Shown here: positions 1-9,200 of the stretch, piece after piece
How the letters are laid out: the number at the start of each line of letters is the position of its first letter
How positions within the stretch are numbered: the stretch's first letter is position 1
From: Rhynchopus euleeides
Taxonomy: Eukaryota > Euglenozoa > Diplonemea > Diplonemida > Diplonemidae
Direction: 5' to 3'
DNA: 64,000 nt
Assembly: GCA_963210315.1 (NCBI GenBank)
Contig: OY723295.1
Span: 722,501-786,500 of the forward strand
Translations under genes and position numbers: made by a program
Notes under the pieces: model-generated
What the model saw: only the letters and a program-made list of their open reading frames with translations
What the model was told of the DNA's origin: nothing
Databases searched by the model: none

Positions 1-712
1 CGTTGTGCCCGCCCCTTGGTGACAAGGGTGAGTTTTGTGTGACTACCAAATAAACCAATTGCGGGTTTTCGGATTGTTGTTGTGTGGTAACCATAATATT
101 ATGGTAGGGAGAGTTGTGGCAGCCTTCCATACAACTATCTTACTACAAGCACCGGACTTGCAAGACCAGATCCTGAGCGATCGGTCAGGTGTGGGTGCTG
201 CTCACCGAAGGAGAGAAGAAGGGAAGGCGATGGAACAGCAGCAGATGCATGGGAGTGTGAAATCAGAGAGAGGAAAATGGGGTGCATTTGGAAGCTGCTA
301 GTGTGCAGTGCCAGGGTATCCACCAAGAGCGCAGTCTTGCTGTGGTTCTACTTGTAGGATTGAGGAAATGGCACTGCACGCCAGCAAAACGGAGGGTTTG
401 TTCACTAAGGAGATTACTGTTGGAGTATGTCGCTTTGATATTGTAACGTTCCGGGCCCGTTATTCAAATGGGAGGGTGCCCAATCATCTGACCTCAGTCT
501 CGGGAGAACGACCCATGCGCCTCCAGAAATGGAAATGCCAGTCAGCCCGGACAGACAACAACAAGGACTTACACCAAACAGTAGGGATTCGGTTCGCAGA
601 GAAGAATGGAGGTGGAAAAAAATTAAATGTTCGCTAAGAAAAGCAAAGTGATGGGGGGTGGGTGGAGAGTGAGACAAGACGTGTGATGTACACGAGAGGA
701 AACAGGATGACC
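1..712. other. 3' flank of the first PAT-repeat gene; no gene recognised
   Basis: Short open frames occur on both strands but none has a recognisable domain. The stretch lies downstream of the stop codon (TAA on the minus strand at 713-715) of the gene at 713-5272 and probably contains its 3' untranslated region and terminator. Confidence 0.4.
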
Positions 713-3700
713 TTAGACACCGGTACCGTCCACAGGCTCGTGCTTGCCCTCGGGGACGCCGCCGCTGTCCTTCTTGAAGCAGAGGAAGAAGGCAATTCCC
801 ACAATGACGAAGAAACCGAGAACACTGCCCACCACAATGGCAGCGATCTCGCCATCCGTCAGGTCGTCGTCACTGTCCAGGGTGCGGGTGGAGACGACCT
901 TGCAGCGGTAGTTGTCGTTGACCTGGACACGCTCGGCAGTGCTGACACACGTGATAGCCTGGCACACAGACTTGCTGTCCAGCTTCGTGCTGGTGGCATA
1001 GTCGAGATCGCACTCCTTCCCGTTGGACACGGACCCACCTGTCGGGCCATCGACAGCAAGAACACTGGCAGCACGCCCCGAAGTCCTCTTGTTTGCGTTG
1101 TACAGCTGCACAAGGGTCGTCTTGCCCAGGATCAGCTGCGCCAACTTGGATGACTCAGCTGCAACGACGGCAAAGACGTCGAACCCCGTCACATTAGCTT
1201 CCCCAAGAACCACGAGGTCCCCGACCACGGATCCGAGGCCCGCACCAAGCGTGGCGGCGATAGCTGTCGCGTCAGCGCTGGTGTACTGAGACAGGGTGTT
1301 CGCCCCGAAGATGAGCCCCACGGTCACAGTAACAGTGGAGGTGCCGTTGGGGGCGCACAGCTTCACCGACTCGTCCGGGTGCGAGTACTCGGCAGAGACA
1401 CATTCGCACCAGTTGCCATTCACGGTATCGACAGTGCATGTCGAGGCGGGGTCCAGCCCGTTGAGCCGGCAGTCCTCGTTTGTGGTGCAGAAGCCCGCGA
1501 ACGACGTCTCGACCTTCCTGATGACGGTGACCTTCGTCGGGGAAGGGGTCGGCATCGTGCACGCCCCGTCGACGCACACCGTGTTCACCGTGTCGAACGT
1601 GCAGTCCCCGTTCACAAGGCAAGTCGCCGTCACGTTCTCAGACTTCAGCACGCAGTCGCTACCGGCACCGGACAGCTTGGCCACACGCACGTAGAAGGGG
1701 TCGCACTTCACGGCAGAGCACACCGTCGTCCCGCTCAGCTCCAGCTCGAACGCCGACGCTGCGTTCCCCAGTGTGCACGTCTTCAGAATTGCCAGCGTCG
1801 GGGCCGGGGTGGGGGGCGGGTATGTCTCCCCAGAGCCCAGCGGGGCCGGCGGCAGCGTCGCAGGCACCACCTCCACCTTTGTCACCAGGCTGGCGCCGAG
1901 CGTCTGCGAGGCAGCGGGGTTCGCCTTCACGGCAGCCGCAACAGCAGAGTTCACAGAGTCCGTGGCCACGCTCCCCACCTTGGAGCTGGGGACCTCCGCC
2001 ACAGACAGGGCCCCGATGGACCCGCAGAAGAAGTCGATGGCTGTCGTCACCCCGGCGAGGTTGGTGTTCAGCACACCCAGCAGGAACACCTTCACATCAC
2101 GCGGCACATCCCCGTTCTGGCACGACCCGACGGAGAAGTACAGGAACGACACCACCTCCTGCACCACCTCGTAGCAGCCCCAGTATGCAGCATCCCCACT
2201 GTCCAGGATCTGCGGGCCGTAACCGCTGGAGCACGTGCACTGGCTGGACGCCGGCGTGCACACACCGGCGCTGTCCCCGTTCTCCCTGCACACCGCATCG
2301 CTCGTGCACCAGACAGTCAGAACCGGCGCAGCCCCCGGTGCCCCAGTCGTCGGGGCAGGGGTGGCCGGCACATTTGTGGGGGGCACCGGCACAAGCGTGC
2401 GCGGCGTGTGCGTCGGCGGGACCGGGGTCGGCGGCACGGACGTGGGCGCGAGTGTCTTCCCAGCAGGCAGCGGGGTCGGTGGGGAAATTGTGTTGGGCGC
2501 CGGAGTGGGGGGTGACGGTGTCGGGGCGATCGTTGGGGGAGCAGGTGTTGCGGGCGCCGGAGTCGCAGGTGCGGGTGTGGCCGGTGCGAAGGTCTTGCCT
2601 GCAGGAAGAGGTGTGTCCGGCGCAGGCGTGGCCGGTGCAGGGGTCGCAGGGGCGAAGGTCTTGCCAGCCGGAAGAGGTGTGTCCGGCGCAGGCGTCGCCG
2701 GTGCGGGTGTCGCAGGTGCGGGTGTCGCAGGTGCGGGTGTCGCAGGCGCAGGCGTCGCCGGTGCGGGTGTCGCAGGCGCAGGCGTCGCCGGAGCCGGCGT
2801 CGCAGGTGCGGGTGTCGCCGGTGCAGGAGTGGCCGGTGCAGGAGTGGCAGGCGCGGGTGTGGCAGGTGCAGGCGTCGCCGGGGCCGGTGTGGCCGGTGCG
2901 AAGGTCTTCCCTGCCGGAAGAGGTGTGTCTGGCGCAGGCGTGGCCGGTGCGGGTGTTGCGGGTACCGGCGTCGCAGGTGCAGGAGTCGCCGGAGCCGGTG
3001 TGGCCGGTGCGAAGGTTTTGCCTGCCGGAAGAGGTGTGGCTGGCACAGGCGTGGCCGGTGCGGGTGTTGCAGGCGCCGATGTCGGGGCGATAGTTGCGGG
3101 TGCCGGTGTCGCCGGGGCAGGCGTCGCAGGTGCAGGAGTTGTCGGTGCCGACGTTGCAGGCGCCGGCGTGGCCGGTGCGAAGGTTTTGCCTGCCGGAAGA
3201 GGTGTCGCCGGTGCAGATGTAGCGGGGGCAGGTGTCGCAGGCGCCGGTGTCGGGGCAACAGTTGCAGGTGCAGGCGTCGCCGGTGCGAAGGTCTTCCCTG
3301 CCGGAAGAGGCGTCGCCGGTGCAGATGTTGCCGGTGCGGAAGTTGCGGGTGCTGATGTGGCAGGGGCGGGTGTCGCCGGTGCGGGAGTTGCAGGTGCCGG
3401 CGTGGCCGGTGCGAAAGTCTTCCCTGCCGGAAGAGGAGTCGCCGGTACCGGCGTGGCCGGTGCGGGTGTCGCAGGCGCCGGTGTCGGGGCGATAGTTGCA
3501 GGTGCGGGTGTCGCAGGTGCGGGTGTGGCAGGCGCAGACGTTGCCGGGGCCGGTGTCGCCGGGGCGAAGGTCTTGCCTGCCGGAAGAGGAGTCGCCGGTG
3601 CAGATGTAGCCGGTGCAGGTGTCGCAGGCGCCGGTGTGGGTGCGATAGTTGCGGGTGCAGGTGTAGCCGGTGCGAAGGTCTTTCCTGCGGGGAGCGGTGT

Positions 3701-5272
3701 GGCCGGCGCGGGCGTGGCTGGTGCCGGAGTTGCAGGTGCGGGAGTCGCAGGTACGGTAGTTGCAGGTGCGGGAGTCGCAGGTGCGGGGGTCGCAGGTGCG
3801 GTAGTTGCAGGTGCGGGAGTCGCAGGTGCGGGGGTCGCAGGTGCGGTAGTTGCAGGTGCGGGAGTCGCCGGTGCAGGCGTCGCAGGCGCCGGTGTAGCAG
3901 GTGCAGGCGTTGCCGGGGCAGGTGTAGCAGGCGCAGGCGTCGCAGGTGCGGGTGTAGCAGGCGCCGGCGTTGCCGGGGCAGGGGTTGCCGGTGCGGGTGT
4001 CGGGGCGAGAGTTGCAGGTGCGGGTGTCGCCGGGGCGAAAGTCTTGCCTGCCGGAAGGGGCGTCGCCGGTGCCGACGTGGCCGGTGCGGGTGTTGCAGGC
4101 GCCGGTGTCGGTGCGATAGTTGCAGGTGCGGGTGTCGCAGGTGCGGGTGTGGCAGGCGCAGAGGTTGCCGGGGCCGGTGTCGCCGGGGCGAAGGTCTTCC
4201 CTGCCGGAAGAGGAGTCGCCGGTGCAGATGTAGCCGGTGCAGGTGTCGCAGGCGCCGGTGTGGGTGCGATAGTTGCGGGTGCAGGCGTCGCCGGTGCAGA
4301 TGTCGCGGGCGCGGGTGTTGCAGGCGCAGGTGTAGCAGGCGCCGGCGTTGCCGGGGCAGGTGTAGCAGGCGCCGGCGTCGCAGGTGAGGGCGTCGCCGGT
4401 GCGGGTGTCGCAGGCGCCGGCGTCGCAGGCGCAGGGGTTGCCGGTGCGGGTGTCGGGGCGAGAGTTGCAGGTGCGGGTGTCGCCGGCGCGAAAGTCTTGC
4501 CTGCCGGAAGGGGGGTCGCCGGTGCAGATGTAGCCGGTGCGGGTGTTGCAGGCGCCGGTGTCGGTGCGATAGTTGCGGGTGCAGGTGTCGCAGGTGCGGG
4601 TGTGGCAGGCGCAGACGTTGCCGGGGCCGGTGTCGCCGGGGCGAAGGTCTTCCCTGCCGGAAGAGGAGTCGCCGGTGCAGATGTAGCCGGTGCAGGTGTA
4701 GCAGGCGCCGGTGTGGGTGCGATAGTTGCGGGTGCAGGCGTCGCCGGTGCAGGCGTTGCGGGTGCGGGTGTTGCAGGCGCAGGTGTGGCGGGTGCAGGCG
4801 TTGCAGGGGCAGACGTGGCGGGTGCGGGTGTCGCTGGGGCCGGCGTTGCAGGGGCAGGTGTCGCGGGTGCGGGTGTCGCGGGGGCAGGCGTTGCAGGCGC
4901 AGGGGTGGCAGGTGCAGGGGTGGCGGGTGCCGGTGTCGCCGGTGCAGGCGTGGCAGGTGCAGGTGTTGCCGGGGCGGGTGTCGCAGGGGCAGGGGTGGCA
5001 GGTGCAGGCGTAGCAGGTGCAGGCGTCGCCGGTGCAGGCGTACCAGGTGCAGGTGTTGCCGGGGCCGGTGTCGCAGGTGCAGGCGTGGCAGGTGCAGGCG
5101 TCGCGGGTGCCGGTGTCGCGGGTGCAGGCGTGGCCGGTGCAGGCGTTGCGGGGGCAGGTGTCGGGGGCGCCGGTGTTGGCGGCGAAGGTGTTGGCGGCGC
5201 AGGTGTCGGGGGTGCGGTCCCGCAGACACATTGCACCAACAGCACCATGGCCAGCAACCGCGGTCCGTGCAT
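713..5272 (-). CDS. PAT-repeat type I membrane protein, copy 1
   Basis: An uninterrupted frame of about 1,519 residues. I chose the ATG at 5272 because it is followed by a clear signal peptide (MHGPRLLAMVLLVQCVCG) running straight into the Pro-Thr-Ala region; the frame is open for 19 codons further upstream. In order: signal peptide; about 900 residues of P-A-T/P-A-P repeats punctuated by PLPAGKTFAP spacers; a Cys-rich region with EGF-like spacing (CTSDAVCRENGDSAGVC, then CTCSSGYG); a globular domain; two further Cys-rich segments; one hydrophobic segment (IAAIVVGSVLGFFVIVGIAFF) followed by CFKKD and a short cytoplasmic tail. This is the layout of a heavily O-glycosylated surface or wall-anchored protein; the function is inference. 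The gene is tandemly duplicated at 6224-10864. No intron is needed to read it. Confidence 0.85.
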   Translation of the reverse strand: MHGPRLLAMVLLVQCVCGTAPPTPAPPTPSPPTPAPPTPAPATPAPATPAPATPAPATPAPATPAPATPAPATPAPGTPAPATPAPATPAPATPAPATPAPATPAPATPAPATPAPATPAPATPAPATPAPATPAPATPAPATPAPATPAPATSAPATPAPATPAPATPAPATPAPATPAPATIAPTPAPATPAPATSAPATPLPAGKTFAPATPAPATSAPATPAPATPAPATIAPTPAPATPAPATSAPATPLPAGKTFAPATPAPATLAPTPAPATPAPATPAPATPAPATPSPATPAPATPAPATPAPATPAPATPAPATSAPATPAPATIAPTPAPATPAPATSAPATPLPAGKTFAPATPAPATSAPATPAPATPAPATIAPTPAPATPAPATSAPATPLPAGKTFAPATPAPATLAPTPAPATPAPATPAPATPAPATPAPATPAPATPAPATPAPATPAPATPAPATTAPATPAPATPAPATTAPATPAPATPAPATTVPATPAPATPAPATPAPATPLPAGKTFAPATPAPATIAPTPAPATPAPATSAPATPLPAGKTFAPATPAPATSAPATPAPATPAPATIAPTPAPATPAPATPVPATPLPAGKTFAPATPAPATPAPATPAPATSAPATSAPATSAPATPLPAGKTFAPATPAPATVAPTPAPATPAPATSAPATPLPAGKTFAPATPAPATSAPTTPAPATPAPATPAPATIAPTSAPATPAPATPVPATPLPAGKTFAPATPAPATPAPATPVPATPAPATPAPDTPLPAGKTFAPATPAPATPAPATPAPATPAPATPAPATPAPATPAPATPAPATPAPATPAPATPAPATPAPATPAPATPAPDTPLPAGKTFAPATPAPATPAPDTPLPAGKTFAPATPAPATPAPATPAPPTIAPTPSPPTPAPNTISPPTPLPAGKTLAPTSVPPTPVPPTHTPRTLVPVPPTNVPATPAPTTGAPGAAPVLTVWCTSDAVCRENGDSAGVCTPASSQCTCSSGYGPQILDSGDAAYWGCYEVVQEVVSFLYFSVGSCQNGDVPRDVKVFLLGVLNTNLAGVTTAIDFFCGSIGALSVAEVPSSKVGSVATDSVNSAVAAAVKANPAASQTLGASLVTKVEVVPATLPPAPLGSGETYPPPTPAPTLAILKTCTLGNAASAFELELSGTTVCSAVKCDPFYVRVAKLSGAGSDCVLKSENVTATCLVNGDCTFDTVNTVCVDGACTMPTPSPTKVTVIRKVETSFAGFCTTNEDCRLNGLDPASTCTVDTVNGNWCECVSAEYSHPDESVKLCAPNGTSTVTVTVGLIFGANTLSQYTSADATAIAATLGAGLGSVVGDLVVLGEANVTGFDVFAVVAAESSKLAQLILGKTTLVQLYNANKRTSGRAASVLAVDGPTGGSVSNGKECDLDYATSTKLDSKSVCQAITCVSTAERVQVNDNYRCKVVSTRTLDSDDDLTDGEIAAIVVGSVLGFFVIVGIAFFLCFKKDSGGVPEGKHEPVDGTGV
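2530..5215 (-). repeat. Pro-Ala-Thr coding minisatellite, copy 1
   Basis: Tandem 18 bp units encode P-A-T-P-A-P with substitutions (S, V, T, L, I, D) and recurrent PLPAGKTFAP spacers. Because the unit length is a multiple of three and GC-rich, several other frames are also open through the whole array; those are shadows. This copy is 66 bp shorter than the array in the second gene, measured from the difference in offset at its two flanks (5592 versus 5526 bp). Confidence 0.9.
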
Positions 5273-6223
5273 CTTGGCTGAACAGAAAGTGTAGACCTGG
5301 ACCGTGGTGAGGTGATGATCGGGTGGCACAACGGCACATGAACCGTGACTCGCACTACCCGGGCAGAGGTGGAGCAGGACGTGATGGGGCGTGGGGGTCG
5401 GGGGGTGCGGGCTATCGTCCTGGAGCTGCTGCTTGATGTTTGTCTCAATGCGGGATCACAGGGGCCCACCGAGAAGCGGTGTCCCCAACCACGCGCGGGT
5501 ATTGGCGTGCCTGTGTAATGTACATTAATCCACGTAAACTGCCGAGGGGCACAGGGCGAACGTATGAGTCAGATCAACCCGGCGGGCCCGCTTTCAGCAC
5601 GCCGGCCGGCCGGCATCGGTATGCGGGCTGCGGGCTGCGGTGTGCCGCGGCAAACAGGAGGAGGGGGAATTACGGAGTGCAGAGCCAGCGGGAGTACACT
5701 ACACTGTGTTTTTTTAAGCTTTTTTTTAAGTTTTTTTAGGGGGTAGCGGGGTGTGCGGCACATGGATCCGAAACGATTGTGTGCAGCGTCCCAGGCAAGG
5801 CGTGCAGTGTATGCAGGCAGCCCAGACACCGCGGATCCCGTGCCACACGCCGAAGGGTCTGCCGGCGCGCTCCCAGCCCCCCGCCCCGTTGGCACGCCAC
5901 AGCGGGCATCCCGCAGAGCGCTAACCAGCGCATCAACTCAAACATTAGGAAGGCAAGCACAGGCGGAGACCAGGGGTATGCCCAGGCTCGCAGGTGCCCA
6001 CAGCTTCTGTCACTGCACAGACGTATGTAGTTGTGGGAAGAGGAGAACGGGAAGCGGGGGCTGGGGGGTGGGGACGCGGAATACGGAATCTGGGGGTGTG
6101 ATGGGGTATGGTGTACGGAATGTGAAATAAGGAATCTGGAAACACAAGCTCGCCTGTTAATGGAGGGCCCATCTTGTTCCGTTGCGTAGGTGTTGCCCCG
6201 CACACCCGTACGGGGAGGCCGCT
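5273..6223. other. intergenic: 5' flank of PAT copy 1 and 3' flank of PAT copy 2
   Basis: Positions 5273-5715 are duplicated at 10865-11307 with very few changes and should hold the promoter and 5' leader of the minus-strand gene. The duplicated flank ends in a T7 run (5709-5715), continued here by AAGC and more T/A runs; in the second copy a retrotransposon starts right after the same run. No convincing gene was found between 5716 and 6223. Confidence 0.6.
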
Positions 6224-9200
6224 TTACACGCCAGCACCATCGACTGGCTCGTGCTTGGCTGCCTCGGGGACGTCGTTCTTCTTCCCGCACATCACAATGG
6301 CCACCACAACAAACGCAACAAGGGCGAGGAATGCAATGGACACGCCGATGGCCGCACGCTCCCCGGCGCTCAGATCGTCATCACTCTCAGTCGACCTAGT
6401 CCCCGAGCTCCTGCATACATACTGCGACCCATCGAGCGTACGCGTCGTTGTGGATGTGCACGATATAGCCTGACACACGTTGTTCTGATCAAGCACAGTG
6501 CGCGTCGCGCTGTCGAGTTCGCAGGCCTTTCCATTGCCCATGTTGCCGCCTGATGCCCCACCCAGCGCATCCAGTGTGAGGGCATCGCGCCCTGTTGTGT
6601 TGAGCGTCGCGTATTTCGCGTTGTAGGATGAGTCCAGGGCCGCGTCCCCCAGGATGAACTTCACCATCTCCTGAGGGTTGCACCCCACAAGGGCGAACAG
6701 AGAGACACCCGACCCAGGGATCACCAGGACGCCGTCCGCACCGCCTGACACAGTGCCGAGGATAAGGGCAAGGGTCTGTACGAAGTTCGCCTTCTCCGCA
6801 TCTGTCACATCTGCCTCCGTGTTAGATGTGAAGTCGAGCCTTACAACCATATTCACCACGGACGCCGTCTTGGCGATGCACAGCTGCACGTACGGGTTCG
6901 GGTGTGCATACTCGGCCGTCGTCACGCAGGTGCACGTGTTGCCGAGAATGGGGTCCACACTGCACGTCGCATTAGGGTCCATCCCGTCAAGCCGGCAATC
7001 CGCAGCGGTATGGCAGAAGCCGCTGACCGAAGTTTGCTTCTTCGCAATTGTGGTGACCTTCGTCGGGGAAGGGGTCGGCATCGTGCACTTCCCGTCGACG
7101 CACACCGTGTTCACCGTGTCGAACGTGCAGTCCCCGTCCACAAGGCAGGTCGCTGTCGCGTTCTCAGACTTCAGCACGCAGTCGCTACCGGCACCGGACA
7201 GCTTTGGCATACGCACGTAGAAGGGGTCGCACTTCACGGCAGAGCACACCGTCGTCCCGCTCAGCTCCAGCTCGAACGCCGACGCTGCGTTCCCCAGTGT
7301 GCACGTCTTCAGAATTGCCAGCGTCGGGGCCGGGGTGGGGGGCGGGTATGTCTCCCCAGAGCCCAGCGGGGCCGGCGGCAGCGTCGCAGGCACCACCTCC
7401 ACCTTTGTCACCAGGCTGGCGCCGAGCGTCTGCGAGGCAGCGGGGTTCGCCTTCACGGCAGCCGCAACAGCAGAGTTCACAGAGTCCGTGGCCACGCTCC
7501 CCACCTTGGAGCTGGGGACCTCCGCCACAGACAGGGCCCCGATGGACCCGCAGAAGAAGTCGATGGCTGTCGTCACCCCGGCGAGGTTGGTGTTCAGCAC
7601 ACCCAGCAGGAACACCTTCACATCACGCGGCACATCCCCGTTCTGGCACGACCCGACGGAGAAGTACAGGAACGACACCACCTCCTGCACCACCTCGTAG
7701 CAGCCCCAGTATGCAGCATCCCCACTGTCCAAGATCTGCGGGCCGTAACCGCTGGAGCACGTGCACTGGTGCGACGACTGAGTGCACACACCGGCGTTGT
7801 CCCCATTCTCCCTGCACACCGCATCGCTCGTGCACCAGACAGTCACAACCGGCGCAGCCCCCGGGGTCGCGGTCGTCGGGGCAGGGGTGGCCGGCACATT
7901 TGTGGGGGGCACCGGCACGAGCGTGCGCGGCGTGTACGTCGGCGGGACCGGGGTCGGCGGCACGGACGTGGGCGCGAGTGTCTTCCCAGCAGGCAGCGGG
8001 GTCGGTGGGGAAATTGTGTTGGGCGCCGGAGTGGGGGGTGACGGTGTCGGGGCGATCGTTGGGGGAGCAGGTGTTGCGGGCGCCGGAGTCGCAGGTGCGG
8101 GTGTGGCCGGTGCGAAGGTCTTGCCTGCAGGAAGAGGTGTGTCCGGCGCAGGCGTGGCCGGTGCAGGTGTCGCAGGCGCGAAGGTCTTGCCAGCCGGAAG
8201 AGGTGTGTCCGGCGCAGGCGTCGCCGGTGCGGGTGTCGCAGGTGCGGGTGTCGCAGGTGCGGGTGTCGCAGGCGCAGGCGTCGCCGGTGCGGGTGTCGCA
8301 GGCGCAGGCGTCGCCGGAGCCGGCGTCGCAGGTGCGGGTGTCGCCGGTGCAGGAGTGGCCGGTGCAGGAGTGGCAGGCGCGGGTGTGGCAGGTGCAGGCG
8401 TCGCCGGGGCCGCTGTGGCCGGTGCGAAGGTCTTCCCTGCCGGAAGAGGTGTGTCTGGCGCAGGTGTCGCCGGGGCGGGAGTTGCAGGTGCCAAGGTCTT
8501 CCCTGCCGGAAGAGGTGTGTCTGGCGCAGGCGTGGCCGGTGCGGGTGTTGCGGGTGCCGGCGTCGCAGGTGCAGGAGTCGCCGGAGCCGGTGTGGCCGGT
8601 GCGAAGGTTTTGCCTGCCGGAAGAGGTGTGGCTGGCACAGGCGTGGCCGGTGCGGGTGTTGCAGGCGCCGATGTCGGGGCGATAGTTGCGGGTGCCGGTG
8701 TCGCCGGGGCAGGCGTCGCAGGTGCAGGAGTTGTCGGTGCCGACGTTGCAGGCGCCGGCGTGGCCGGTGCGAAGGTTTTGCCTGCCGGAAGAGGTGTCGC
8801 CGGTGCAGATGTAGCGGGGGCAGGTGTCGCAGGCGCCGGTGTCGGGGCAACAGTTGCAGGTGCAGGCGTCGCCGGTGCGAAGGTCTTCCCTGCCGGAAGA
8901 GGCGTCGCCGGTGCAGATGTTGCCGGTGCGGAAGTTGCGGGTGCTGATGTGGCAGGGGCGGGTGTCGCCGGTGCGGGAGTTGCAGGTGCCGGCGTGGCCG
9001 GTGCGAAAGTCTTCCCTGCCGGAAGAGGAGTCGCCGGTACCGGCGTGGCCGGTGCGGGTGTCGCAGGCGCCGGTGTCGGGGCGATAGTTGCAGGTGCGGG
9101 TGTCGCAGGTGCGGGTGTGGCAGGCGCAGACGTTGCCGGGGCCGGTGTCGCCGGGGCGAAGGTCTTGCCTGCCGGAAGAGGAGTCGCCGGTGCAGATGTA

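Noticed and set aside
2235..5294. Plus-strand frame of over 1,000 codons rich in Gly-Val-Ala (and a second one at 7782-10886)
   Set aside because: It is the antisense reading of the PAT repeat; the repeat unit is a multiple of three and GC-rich, so several frames stay open. There is no signal peptide or domain, whereas the minus-strand frame has both.
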